Origin: Isoetes taiwanensis
Taxonomy: Eukaryota > Streptophyta > Lycopodiopsida > Isoetales > Isoetaceae
Direction of reading: 5' to 3'
Length of the DNA: 64,000 nt
NCBI GenBank assembly: GCA_021234155.1
Contig: JAJEKV010000061.1
Span: forward strand, 3,123,950-3,187,949
Both the position numbers and the translations under genes were made by a program. Shown in pieces: positions 11,875 to 22,718 of the stretch. Position 1 is the first letter of the stretch, and every line of letters starts with the position of its first letter. The notes under the pieces are model-generated. The model was not told the origin of the DNA, made no database searches, and saw only the letters and a program-made list of their open reading frames with translations.

Positions 11875-12450
11875 TCAACTTTCATATGGTAGGTTGTCAA
11901 GGATCATCTGATGGGTAGCTTCCTCAAGGAAAATTCTATTGGTGCTGAGAATTTGATTTATCTCAAACTTGATTGCTGAGACATGATGTCTGTATTGATA
12001 AGTAAGACCTTTGTTTTGAAGTAGCTCCCAACTACCATCAGGTTGGATAGCATAGTATAAACCAGCCAACACGTGTTCATCGATATTGAAAGTTTGACCC
12101 CAACTGTCACGTACAATATTCTCAAGAATATGCATCGGCTTAACACACTTCACCACATAGAAGTCTGCATTCTCTTGATTTCTCTTGATTGCCCTCCTCA
12201 GCTACAACTGCAAAGTTGTCACCTTCCTCTATGTTTCCACTAAGCCATTCCCCATCACCTTCAAAAAATGCCTCGTCGATTTCGTCATCAAGCGTTTCAC
12301 TAGTAGACTTTATAAGCTTTAGTGCATATACTTCCAATTCTTCAACCCATGTCTATTCACACAACATGACCAACTTCCCTTCAAACAGTTACCACAAAAA
12401 CAACTTAAACCTCTATAAACCGCCCTTGTGGTCAATTTCGACATGTATTT
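11875..12450 (-). other. Unrecognised minus-strand open frames left of the LINE
   Basis: Minus-strand frames at 12156-11875 (93 codons) and 12337-12140 (65 codons, acidic, with FFEGDGEWLSGNIEEGDNF) look protein-like in composition but lie in different frames and match no family I know. They border the inverted segment of the LINE. They could be exons of a decayed host gene into which the LINE inserted, or part of the inverted LINE sequence. No function can be assigned. Confidence 0.25.
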
Positions 12451-12460
12451 CCTGATGAGT

Positions 12461-12738
12461 GAATGCAAGATCACCTTCAACATAAGACTTGTCCATAAAT
12501 TCTGCAGATTTGTTGGCCAAATAAAATCTATCAAGCAAACAATACACTCTGTCCTGACCCTTCTGTTTGTTAGACCAGGAAAATGTAGTATTGGAGGGAG
12601 GAACCAAAGAGAAGCCTGCACCGTTAATTAGAGAAAGCCAGGCACGTTCTTCCTCCTCCTGCAGATTCCTATGCAAACCCACTTTTTGATCCCACGTGTC
12701 AGTCATATTTAGGTCACCCCCAAGTATCCAGTTATCAA
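12461..12738 (-). mobile_element. Inverted 5' segment of LINE (endonuclease fragment)
   Basis: Read on the minus strand from 12738 leftwards, this segment encodes the C-terminal half of an AP-type (EEP) endonuclease: WILGGDLNMTD, then PSNTTFSWSN, then LDRFYLANKS and GDLAF. In an L1-type ORF2 the next block is SDHxP, and this is exactly where the plus-strand sequence begins at about 12738 (FSDHVPQ). The segment is therefore the inverted 5' part of the same LINE copy, the arrangement left by twin priming. The left edge is placed near 12461, where homology to the expected order stops; it is approximate. Confidence 0.75.
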
Positions 12739-15700
12739 CCACGTTCTCGGATCATGTCCCGCAGCGGCTTACTCTTGAGGATATCCCCTCTACCAGGAAA
12801 TCAGGTAATATTCCTTTCAAGTTCAACGTCTCATGGTTAACCAAAGACGAGTTCTGCAACCCTTTTAAGGTTTTTCTCGGCTCACTAGAAAATGGGGACA
12901 ACTCCCCCTCCATGAAGGCTTGGGCCCATAAGGTCAACCTCATGAAAGCTTGGATCAAGAAATGGGGAAGAAATACTCTGAGCTTCAAAAAGGAAAAGGA
13001 TCTTGTCTACAATAGTCTCCGGATTATTAAGCAAGAACTTTTTAGTGACCCCTACAACCGAGATAAACACGCCCTGGAGGAGGAGCTCGAAAGCAAAGCT
13101 AAAGCTATAGAAGAGGAAGAAGCAAGGGGTGCTGCTATACGCTCCAAAACTAAATGGTATGCTGAACTTGATCATGAGAATTCTAAATGTTTTTTTAGAT
13201 TGGCTGGGGCTAGATTAGCAGAAAATAGCATTACCTCTATCAAAGATCAAAATCAGGTCCTCCTAACAGATCAGGATGAAATCAAACGCTTCATTAGAGG
13301 AAGCTTCCAGGACCAATTTAAAGAGGAACCGCTTCCATCCACCTACGGATTAGAAATTGATAGATGGCTGCCAAAGATTGACTGGGGGAACTTGGTTTCG
13401 GAGGCTGACAATCAATCCTTACTTCAACAGTTAGGGGATCAAGAAGTTTATAGAACTCTTTGCTCCTTGGCAGCTGGTAAATCCCCTGGTCCAGATGGAT
13501 TTCCCCCGGAGTTTTTTAGGGAGTTTTGGGAATTCTTGGGGCAGGACTTCCTCAGGGCTATTATGGGTGCATGGAACTCTCAGCTTTTACATCCTTCCTT
13601 GGCAGCTGGATTCATCACTCTCGTCCCTAAAGTGTCAAGACGTCAGGTTATTAGTGAATGGAGACCTATTGCTTTGACCAATGTCCTATATAAGGTCATC
13701 ATGAAAGTTCTGGCTAACCGTCTGAAACCTATCCTAAGTAGGATTATTGGCAGAGAACAATCAGCCTTTCTCCCTGGAAGAAACATTCTGGATAATTACT
13801 TGGCAGCAAGGGAAGGGTTACATTGGTGTAGGGTATCAAGACAGAACTGTGTGCTGATAAAGATGGATTTCAGGAAGGCTTATGACTCTCTTAGGTGGGA
13901 GGCTCTGCGACAGGTGATGGATCATATGGGTTTCCATAGGCAGTTTGTTGACATCGCTATGGGCATGAACAAATTAGCTTCAGCATCGGTGCTTGTTAAT
14001 GGGGAACCATCCGGCCTCTTCGATCTCCGGAAAGGTATCAGGCAAGGGTGCCCTTTGGCTCCTTACCTGTTTCTTATTATGGCAAATCTACTGACTAGGA
14101 TGGTGAAACTCAAAATTTCAGAAGGTTCAATGAGTGGTCTCTCTCTACCAGGTGGTGCTGACGAGCTCACAATTATGCAATATGCTGACGACACCTTCAT
14201 GTTTCTCAGATTTGATGATGGTAGCTTTCAGGCATTTCGGGAGGTTCTCCTGGCTTTTGAGATCGTATTCGGGATTGGTCTTAACCCTAACAAATGTTCC
14301 ACTCTATGGGCACTAGAGACTGCGCCTGATCCTCGAGCCAGTATGCTAGGGTTTCCGGTGGTGAAAGCAGGTGAATCAATTACTCTTCTGGGCCTTCCAC
14401 TTTCCTTATCTGATAACATCAAAGGACTCTGGTCGCCTCTGTTGGATCGTCTTCGAAAGAAGGTTGCCCTATGGTCAGCCAAAGGTCTTGCAGTGTCTGG
14501 GCGTGTAACGGTGGCCAATGCTGTCCTTGCTGCCTCTCACATTTTCTTCTCGTCTGTGATAGTGGCGCAGAAATTTGTGTACAATCAGATCCAGGTCATA
14601 ATCAGGAAATTTATCTGGGGAGGTATGGCTAAGGTTGGCTGGTCAGAATTATGTAGAGATAAGAAAGAAGGTGGTCTTTGATGCAAAGACCCCTTCTCTC
14701 AGGCTCAGGCATTAGCAGCCAGGTACATATGGAGACTACTGCAAGGTGACACCTCCCCTGCCCTAGTATTTGTCAGATATTGGTTTCAACGTTATAAACT
14801 CAAAAGGAAGCCTTCCCTCCCAAGGGACGATTTCGGAGCTGCCTTTAGAGACTTCAAGATAGCCCCAGGTACCTCGCCTGTTATGAGAAGAATACTCCAA
14901 GCATGGGCAAAGGTGCTACCATTATGCACTCCTGCTAAGCTACCCCCTCATGCTGGTAAGATCAATCCTTTCTGGAATATTAGGGTTTGGGGATCAAGGA
15001 ATCTTCCTCTTGCACTTGTACACCCCCGGATCTATAGTAAGTGGAAAGTCCATGGCATCTCCAGGCTATCTCACCTTTGGGAGAATGGCAGATGGATCTC
15101 TTGGTCCAAACTTAAAAGGCTGGTCCCAAATGCTGGTGAGGGTGATAGGAAGATCCTAAGGGAAATCCAAGCCAATATCTCTGATCTTTCTGGACTGGAA
15201 GGTCCTGAAGAAAGATGGGAGTGTGTGGAATCCCCTTCCTACAAGGTAGCTAAGGTATATCGAGCGCTTCGTGGAGAAGTTCCCCTTAAAGCTGAGCTCA
15301 TTCTGGGGGTCAATAGACCAACTACTATTCAACTCCTTGCCAACTCCTGGAAGACCATGTGTTCTCGAAGAATCCAGTTTTTGCAGTGGACAGCCCTTCA
15401 AGGTGGTATTTCCTCCAATGCTAAACTCTTCCTAAGAGGTATCTCGGCAAGTGAACTGTGCCCTCTAGGTTGTCAAGCCAGTGAATCCACTGCACACGTG
15501 TTCTTTTGCCCTAGGATTTCTGATTTTTGGAGATGGGTTACTCCTATTCTAGGACTTGACTTACACCAACTCAACTGGCCAGGTATTATAATTTCACCTG
15601 GGAGCTGCAAAATTACTACTTCTCTGGTATCAATTGCCCTTTGGGTGGTCTGGAAGCATCGGTGCCAGGTTGCTTACGGGGGGCAAGAAGTCATCATTGA

Positions 15701-16028
15701 CAAAATTAAAAGCCTCTTCAATATAGAGGTGGCCTTAATGGCGCTAGCCCATCACAGGAAGATGGGCAGGAACTATAACAAGGAACTTGACAGAATTGGC
15801 AAGCTTGAAGGCTTTTACACGTTCTTCAAGTGTAACTGGGTTGAAGGGATGAAGGCAATCATCAATGAAGAAGGTAAATTCTTGTCTAGATCTAAAAGTG
15901 AACAACCCCAAACGGCAATGATGGTGGAAGTGCACAGCCCTATCTATAGTACTCGCTCTTGTGGTGAAGAAGGTGCTCTGCCTATAGTACCTGCATTAGT
16001 GGGGAAGAAGAACCGGCTGGGCCACTAG
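12738..16028 (+). pseudogene. LINE (L1-type) ORF2: reverse transcriptase, one in-frame stop
   Basis: The frame runs from the end of the endonuclease (SDHVP) through a linker and the reverse transcriptase to a C-terminal zinc-finger region. Visible blocks are SAAGKSPGPDGFPPEFF (about 13465), ADRL-equivalent ANRLKPILSRIIGREQSAFLPGR cut here to ANRLKPIL (13714), KMDFRKAYDSL with the motif A Asp (13861), GIRQGCPLAPYLF (14035) and the catalytic YADD at 14181-14192. A zf-RVT-like region with CPLGCQASESTAHVFFC lies near 15460. A single TGA at 14679-14681 interrupts the frame, which then stays open to 16028. The protein would nick target DNA and copy LINE RNA at the nick; this copy is truncated, inverted and stopped, so it is inactive. 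Confidence 0.9.
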
Positions 16029-16128
16029 TACACCTTCAATTGTCTTGGGTCTCTGGATTTTATTTCTCTATCTGTCCCGATGAGGGGACCCAATGTACTC
16101 TATTCTAAACTAATAAATTGAACCCTTA

Positions 16129-16159
<31 letters not shown>

Positions 16160-16161
16160 AA
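16029..16161 (+). mobile_element. LINE 3' untranslated region and poly(A) tail
   Basis: After the ORF2 stop, about 105 bp of non-coding sequence leads to a run of 28 A (16134-16161), the expected 3' end of an L1-type retrotransposon. A target-site duplication should flank the whole copy (12461-16161). I could not find a convincing one: the sequence after the tail (ACATAAGAAATC) has only a 9-base resemblance to 12479-12487. Confidence 0.85.
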
Positions 16162-16845
16162 CATAAGAAATCTACCATAAATAATGGCTCTACCCCGGGC
16201 TCAGACTCTATAGGGTCGACTGACGATCAAGGCCTTTGGATAACAGCAGATAGAGATATGACATGGCGTTGCCTGGCATAAAACAATGGCTAGGGTAGTC
16301 CACTCCATTCGCCCCTCCTGTGACCCTATGAAACTACTCAGGTAGGACCAAATGTCGCCCACAAATCCAGCCCATTACTACAAGAAGCAACAGCCTTAGA
16401 TGCTTGGCTGCCTTCAATCCATCAAGCAGAAATAGAGCTCTCCTATCCCTTGTGTTGCCCTCTCCTATCCCAACTAGGAGGAGGTGTAGACTCTAGAAGT
16501 GGTTTGTGGCAGGAAAATCATTGAAAGGGAAGAGGTCCATGAGGCTTGAGGTACGGGAGAACCGAGGGCTATCACAGCGATAGTTGAGTATGATAGAGAC
16601 AGAACCCAGGCAGGTGGACTGAATGAAATGTGGAGTAATGGACTACCCTTTTGGGGAGGCTCTGATGGACGTCTCTATAATGGGAAGATGGTGAAGATTT
16701 GACTATTCTCCTTGCAGTATGAAACATCAAGCATGGCCCATGGCTAGAGGGTGTCTTTTTGTTGTGTAAGTATCTTCTCCTAGTCGTATAGTAACCTCGT
16801 TACCACTGAGCCTAAACTTCTCCCCTTTTTAAAAGTTAACGGCAG
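16162..16845. other. Intergenic, repeat-derived
   Basis: No coding frame. The stretch 16210-16320 is an imperfect reverse complement of 31535-31660 (shared GGAGGGGCG(A/G)ATGGAGTG and CCCTAGCCATTGT). It is therefore part of a dispersed repeat present in two orientations on either side of the chromodomain-type Ty3 element. Confidence 0.4.
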
Positions 16846-17266
16846 TGTAACGGGCCCATGGTAGACCGCTCGAGTATTCGTGGGGCGTTCCCGAGACACC
16901 GGCATAAATAGGTAGAAGCGACTACTCATAAACGTCTAGACGGTTTTGCCCAATTGGTTAAGGGCATGTCAGTTAGGAACGTTACAGTTGGTATCAGAGC
17001 AGGTCTCGAGTTCGAGTCTCCATGGGTGCTTATATGCATGGGTAATTTGCAAAGACTTGGTAATCATTGTGACATCTCGAGGACGAGCATAGTTCTAGTG
17101 GGAGAGACTGTAACGGGCCCATGGTAGACCGCTCGAGTATTCGAACCTTGAATGTGCCTGTGGGGCGTTCCCGAGACACCGGCATAAATGGGTAGAAGCG
17201 ACTACTCATAAACGTCTAGATGGTTTTGCCCGGTTGGTTAAGGGCATGTCGGTTAGAAACGTTACA
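16846..17266 (+). mobile_element. TRIM (miniature LTR retrotransposon), 421 bp
   Basis: Two direct terminal repeats, 16846-16986 (141 bp) and 17109-17266 (158 bp), both begin TGTAACGGGCCC and end ACGTTACA. They differ mainly by a 17-bp block present only in the second. Directly inside the first repeat is GT followed by TGGTATCAGAGC, an exact plant initiator-methionine tRNA primer-binding site. Directly before the second is the purine-rich AGTGGGAGAGAC. The internal region is only 122 bp and encodes nothing. The flanks are GGCAG (16841-16845) and GGTAG (17267-17271), a 5-bp target duplication with one mismatch. Such elements depend on proteins from full-length LTR elements. Confidence 0.92.
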
Positions 17267-17639
17267 GGTAGATTCCTCTCACCAAGAACTATGAAGCTCT
17301 TAGCATTAGAGATTATCCCTGTTAGGCATCTACAGCCCGATGGGCTCTTGTGCACAGGTCACATATACTGGGTCTTAAGGGTTCTAGATAGAAACATGTC
17401 TACTACTACTGAGTTTTTCAGGTCTCTACCCGCCCTTAATCCCAAGCATCCAGGAGGAATAGAGAGAGAACATAATCATAAATAAAACATCCATCATCAT
17501 CTTAGTAGCACATAAAAGAGAATTTAACCATCCATCTAGTGATACAAGGGTTAGCTGAAGCACAAACTATCTAAAGACTAACTGGTCTCTTGACTAGAGC
17601 CATTATCTCAATAGGCTTTCATCCTTCAGGTCTGGGTGC
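17267..17639. other. Intergenic, no gene seen
   Basis: About 370 bp between the TRIM and the Ty3 LTR. One short plus-strand frame overlaps the TRIM end and is not convincing. Confidence 0.4.
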
Positions 17640-17950
17640 AGTGGCAAGTAGCACCCAAATCGATTTGGGGCAAAATTGTGGGGTAGGGCTCCATTTGCCC
17701 TCTAATTTTAGCAAGTCTCCCCCGGCCAATCGAATTGAGCCAGGTGACGCTCCCTAATTGCTTACATTTACTACTTAATAACATTAATTAGTCTAATTAG
17801 CTTAATTAACTTATTAACAATTTAGCATAGCTAACAAAAGCCCTTTTAAGTTAGTCAAGTTATCCTCTAATGACCCATAAGGCCTGCTTGTACTCTAGTG
17901 ACGTGTCATAGTATTTATACATATACCGTATAATTACATGGAATGTCACA
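17640..17950 (-). repeat. 3' LTR of a chromodomain-type Ty3 element
   Basis: On the minus strand a purine tract (GGAAGGAGAA, 17951-17960) is followed by TGTGACATTCCATG, the expected polypurine tract and LTR start. The stretch 17766-17950 matches 31151-31340, including ATTAGTCTAATTAGCTTAAT and TAGCATAGCTAACAAAAGCC, so these are the two LTRs of one element. The far end of this LTR (about 17640) is uncertain because the other copy is truncated there. Confidence 0.65.
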
Positions 17951-18412
17951 TTCTCCTTCCTTGGAATTATGATATCCTTAGCATTGGGTTTACTAGGTAA
18001 TATGAACAATTAAGATGGGGTAATACAGAGCTACATAAGTGATCAGTGATCAAAGTTTTTTTAGGACCGCAGTCCATTCACAACAGACAATACAGATCAT
18101 TAACACAAAATTATACAGAAGAGCACAAATGGCGCCCAAACAGAGGCCTCGAAGCTTCTGCAGATACCATAGTACGCGCTACTGGCTTGCAGAATTACAG
18201 TACATCAGTACCTATAAAATAATTTAAATAGTGTGGTTGAAAGGACCATCCCCTTAAAGAAAAAAAAATAGGAATGAAGGAAATCCTATCATGCCTAAGG
18301 CTAGCATTTTATCCCGGCGTAAGGAATAACAATGTTTGCATTATAGCCGTAGACGAACGCGTCCGATCATCAATGCCTATATGCCCATTTCCCCATCTAA
18401 GATACATCTAGC
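17951..18412 (-). mobile_element. Ty3 element internal 3' region, left of the hAT insertion
   Basis: This is the 3' untranslated/internal end of the minus-strand Ty3 element, cut at 18412 by the hAT transposon. It resumes at 28974. It contains the polypurine tract and no clear protein. The last eight bases, CATCTAGC (18405-18412), are the left copy of the hAT target duplication. Confidence 0.6.
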
Positions 18413-18429
18413 CAGGGATAGGTTCTGTA

Positions 18430-18800
18430 CGTATGAAACTATTTTTTCAGACGTATAAAGTGCAAAAATACGTATTTTTGGGAAAAATACGTATTTTTTG
18501 TATTTAATACTACCGCCGGAAAAAAAAGTTTAAACGTGGCGAAAACCTTACTTTAAACTGAACTTTCTTTCAGCGTAGCGAAAGTCTAAGATTTAAACTA
18601 CGCGAATCCACGGCGGCCGGCGTGGCGAAGCCTTAATGTTAAACTCACGCGAAACTAGTTTCGGCGTGGCGAAATAAAAGGTTAAACTACGCGAAACTTT
18701 TTTTTGTTCGCGTAAGCCATTCTTTACGTTTCTCTTACGCGAAGGGCGGTTCGCGTAAGCGAAGCAGACGTTTTCGCTTACGCGAAGGTTTCTATATATA
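18430..18800. repeat. hAT left subterminal repeat region
   Basis: Dense short motifs in both orientations: TTCGC(G)TAAGCGAA, ACGCGAA, GTTTAAAC or its half GTTTAAACT, GGCGTGGCGAAA and AAATACGTATTTTT. The same motifs fill the opposite end at 28560-28930. In hAT elements such clustered motifs are transposase-binding sites needed for excision; that role is inferred here. Confidence 0.75.
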
Positions 18801-20030
18801 TTTCGGTAGTTTTCGTTATTTCTCGCTTGAGAACAAGGTAAACCACTGGCATACAACTCCACAACTTTTGTGCCCCTTTGCCTTTTTTTTTCATTTTCCC
18901 TTAGTTTTAGCCAAACCTAGGTAGTTTTCGTTGTTTTTTTAATTGTAGGTCTAGGGTTCCTCCATAGTGAGGCCCTTGCCTGTTGCCCCCCTCCATTGAG
19001 GGGCGTGACGATGGCGAGCGTCTCGACCTATGGTTGAATCCAGACTGATTTTTTTTAAGAAAAAAAAAAAAAGAAAATAAAATGCAATAGAAATAAAGGA
19101 AAAAAAAAAATAATGAAATAGAAATAAAAAAGAAGAAAAAAATTTTGGTTGCCTACCCTTTCATCGACAACGGTAGTAGTTAGGGTAGAGAGTGATCCTT
19201 GGCTAGGTTAGAAGTTGAGAGTGATCCTTGGTCGAGGCAAGGACCCTTGCCCGGCGTGCCACATTTAATTGTGCCATGCCGATGGTGGGTGTCATTGCTG
19301 ATGTTGAGGATTGCTAGGGTCAACCTCCCATTTAGATGTATAGCCCTCTCCTCCGCTTGTTGGCTTCGGTCACGCCTTGACTAAAGGGTGGGTGTTGTAC
19401 TCTTATGGAAGGTCAGTCGAAAAAGAATATTTAATGGAGATATACCCTATTTTACTCGACGGTGTTGTTGACGAAAAGTCCATCACTAATATAGGGAGTG
19501 GCGATATTTCATTAAATATTCGTGGACTTCGATAGGTGGTCTTATGCAATATGTTGAGTTGAGTCTTTTGCCAACCTCTGCGAGGGAGTTTCCCAATGGA
19601 GTCGATGAGTCGGATCAGATCATAAGTTAAACTTGTGGAAGAGAATGAGAAAAATGCATTGCATATAACCGAACTGTCCAAACTCGATTAGATAAACTAT
19701 AGAGTGCCTATAACCCTCAACTTGGGCCGAGTAGAGTGCCTAAAACCTGTCAAGCTTGAAACTTAGTAGTTTACTAAAATCTTAATGAACCATTTCAAGG
19801 CTTATTAACATTCACTAAAAGTCGGTTTTTTTTCTCGGACTCTTAGGTGTTGATCTTTGCTTTGCTACGCTTGGCATATAAGCTATCTATACACGCTTCT
19901 AAAGTTGCTATGAATCCACAAGAGTTAGACGGGCTTAGACTACAAGTAGCGAGCCTCACATGAGCCCTAGAGAAGGACCTAGGGTAGAAGCGAGCCCCAC
20001 ATCAATGTAGAGGCCGAGCCCTCTACTAAG
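18801..20030. other. hAT interior, non-coding stretch
   Basis: No convincing gene. The part 18860-19150 has runs of T and A. It would contain the promoter and 5' region of the plus-strand cargo genes, but no clear TATA box can be assigned. Confidence 0.4.
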
Positions 20031-20790
20031 ATGCAAAGGAAAAGATCAAGACCCCAACAACCATGGTCCAACCTAAGACCTGCTTTAATGAATTGGCTTT
20101 GTGAGCGAATCTGTGCTGCCACCCCATCTGAGTTAGAGTTGATTACCACAACAGAAGAAGGATGGCTAGACTTCCACTCAGGTCTCATGCGAGATGCTGA
20201 AAGAGCTTTTGGGCCTCGAATGATAGACCTAGAACCTGAAAAGATTGATTCTGAAAGGTATGCTTGGATAGATGGCAATGTATCCCGCATAACCGAAACA
20301 TGATACATGCAGTAGCAAATCTAACTAGTCCGCGCTTGAGAGAGTCTTTGAAAGATAAGGCTGTGGAATGGAACACAGCTTGGACCAATCGAAAGCTTAG
20401 AAAGGAAACCCATCAACCCCCCCACCTAGTTAAGAAAGTGTTGGCACAGACTATTAGAGCCAAAAGCGTCCCGGTGAAACCGATAAAAGAGGGGAAGCAA
20501 GAAAAAGGCGGATGCCAAGACTATATGGTTTGCAATGGTGGATTACTCTCAAATAATCAACAAGACCGAATTGGTTCGGAACATATGGAACGGTATTCAA
20601 ATGCAATATCCTGGGTTCTAGTTTTCTTAAAGACGAACCCTATTGTGTTAAATTTCAGAATGATGACGTCATGCGGTTAGGTACGGCCAGGGCCTGATGT
20701 GATAGTAAAGGCCATGATGAAAAACATGAGGGAATCACAAATGCGGGTTAGACATGGGTCTATCATACGGCGCATTGGCCGCATAAACCG
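20031..20790 (+). pseudogene. hAT cargo gene A, N-terminal part (unrecognised)
   Basis: Plus-strand frames follow one another with shifts: 20031-20303, then 20264 to about 20480, then a third frame through AKTIWFAMVDYSQIINKTELV (20515-20580, shown in part) and AMMKNMRESQMRVRHGSIIRR (20712-20775). The composition is protein-like (Trp, Glu and Arg spread evenly), unlike the flanking DNA. I do not recognise this part. It leads directly into the kinase-like region and is probably the N-terminus of the same protein, broken by at least three frameshifts or unresolved introns. Confidence 0.45.
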
Positions 20791-20792
20791 GG

Positions 20793-21646
20793 TTGGTAAG
20801 AACGGGGTTGATATTTCCCTCTTTGGAATGGGGGTTCTTGTGCATCTCTTTTGTGAATCATGGAGATAATGACTTTGCCAGGCATGCATTTAAGAGACTA
20901 GGGTATAAACCTACTGTCGAGGTCGACGTCCATAAGCTTGAGCAACGAAAAAAGCAAGAGTTATATGTTGCTCAAAGAGTGGGTGATCTAACTATGTCAT
21001 TTTTAAGCGGCTTGCTTAAGCTTCATAAAGAGCACCATTTACACATGGACTTGCACCACGGCAATGTCTTGCTTCATTTTGAATTTGGGAAAGAGAGAGG
21101 TTGCCGCGGACCCCCCGTGCTGTTTATATTGGTATATGTGGACCGGGAGAAGAACGGTTAATAAGCGAGCCCGTGGAAGTGAAGCGGTGGGCATACAAAA
21201 ACATGGATGCCGCTGCCAAAAAGGCAATTGAGAATGAAAGGCTTGCCTATCCTTACATGCACGATGATTTGTATTGGGGTCCAAACAAAGATGGAACGAA
21301 GACAGTGAATGCAAAGGTAGACTTTGACCTCTTAGGGGCAGCCTATTTTATTTATTACCTTGCTGATTTTGCACGCATAAGCATTCTTTCTTGGAGACCA
21401 TGGGTACCAATGAACAAACCCGAGGTTTCAAACATGTGCGATTATTTGAAGCACTTTGCGCGTAATCCCCAATCTGAGACAAGGCACGCAAGTTTGATCC
21501 GAACCAGCTCATCAACACCATGCGAGCACTTGGAATTGCTCTCCAACACATTGCACAAGACCCCAAACGGAATCAGATTGGATTCCTCAAGTTGGGTCGG
21601 TAGCGCAGACGATCTTGACCAAAAAGCTGGACCAAGTCACGCTTAG
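20793..21646 (+). pseudogene. hAT cargo gene A, protein-kinase-like region
   Basis: The frame from 20793 includes RLGYKPTVEVDVHKLEQRKKQELYV cut here to its VEVDVHKLE core, then LLKLHKEHHLHMDLHHGNVLL at 21018-21080. HMDLHHGN is the HxDLxxxN catalytic loop of protein kinases, with Asp and Asn present. After a frameshift near 21085 the other frame reads VYIGICGPGEE (21107), where the Mg-binding DFG motif is expected, so that motif appears as ICG. Further on, KVDFDLLGAAYFI (21316) fits the DxxxLG block of subdomain IX. The family assignment rests mainly on the catalytic loop and spacing. The missing DFG and the frameshift imply a dead enzyme or pseudokinase. It lies inside the hAT element on the strand opposite the transposase. 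Confidence 0.55.
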
Positions 21647-21905
21647 CGTGCCATTTATGAGTTTCTCTCTTATGCGCAACCAAAAAAATATTGATTGAGC
21701 AATTCGCGAAAAATACTCTAATAAAACATCTTTGGCATTGCTATGTTTATTTTTTTGTTGCACTTTTTATTTTTATAATTTGTAAGTCATATTGAGTTGT
21801 TGTTTATTTCACGCAGCTTAACGTAAAAGCCTACTTGCTGGAATACTATTGCACAACTTGTCTAGTGCCATGCCAAAAAGAATGTCCGAACAACCAACGA
21901 AGTTC
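21647..21905. other. AT-rich spacer between cargo genes
   Basis: A T-rich stretch (21735-21800) separates cargo genes A and B. It may be the 3' end of A or an intron. No coding frame. Confidence 0.4.
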
Positions 21906-22620
21906 GCCTCACGGTAGGAGAAGATGTTGGTGAAACAGACATGAGGGCGACTTTCGAGATGCCGTCCATTTTGAGAACTCCGGAGAAGGAGATGAGTTTG
22001 TATTCCCTTCCCTACCTCTGATGTCGAGGTTAGGGCAACAACGATTCTGACGCGGAGGGAACATGCTAGGATGAATGAGTGGCGTGCGAAAGAGTTGTTG
22101 AGGTTGAGGGCAATGGCAGAAGTGGCCAAGAAACAAGGTGTCACAATTACAGAGGTGCATGGAGTTGCATGTGACATGGGCCCAGTACATTTGCCGCGCA
22201 TGGAGCCGATTTTGACGATATCGAGGCCAATTTAGACGTCAAACAGTTTGACGACGACTGGCCAAGCAGGAGAGCAGGTAAGTATAAGGCATATGACTGC
22301 AAGATCCCTGCAGTCCGAGGTAGAGCTTTGGAGAGGTGGGTGCAAGTGAAAGGAACAATGATAAAAAACCACGAATTCAGTAAGACATTTGCCAAGCAAG
22401 TGTACTATGAGATTGTGAGAGGGGAGGTCGTAAATTATGCCAGTAGAAAGTGGAAACAAGGAAGTGGCAGTGGTAGCAGCAAGAGAGTGAAGGTTGCGGA
22501 GGATTCTGAAAGCGCTCTTGGTGATGAGCCCGTGACTATAACTTATTTGCTTCAAGATGCCATAAAACTTTTAGAGGTAGCGTCGGTTGAAGCAAAGAGT
22601 GCGATGGATGTGATGAGGTA
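21906..22620 (+). pseudogene. hAT cargo gene B, N-terminal part
   Basis: Successive plus-strand frames give charged, protein-like sequence: ETDMRATFEMPSILRTPEKE (21938-21997); a helical Arg/Glu-rich part with REHARMNEWRAKELLRLRAM (22057-22116); then after a shift the 22328-22621 frame with KRVKVAEDSESALGDEP, which ends in a helical segment before TAG at 22619. The next frame (22719) continues as a coiled coil, so this is likely the first half of the RING-like cargo protein. I do not recognise a family. Confidence 0.4.
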
Positions 22621-22718
22621 GATTTGAAGGCTCGGTTAGAGAATGAAAGAAGTCGAAACCTCACTTTGTCGAGGAAAAATGTCTTCGCTTAAAAGATCGT
22701 GCAAATGCTCATGACAAG

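Noticed and set aside
12479-12487. AACATAAGA as LINE target duplication (partner 16160-16168)
   Set aside because: Only nine bases, and it would fall inside the inverted endonuclease segment, so it conflicts with the deduced boundary.
16989-17020. tRNA-like sequence GGTATCAGAGC with GTTCGAGTC
   Set aside because: It is the primer-binding region of the TRIM. It has no full cloverleaf.
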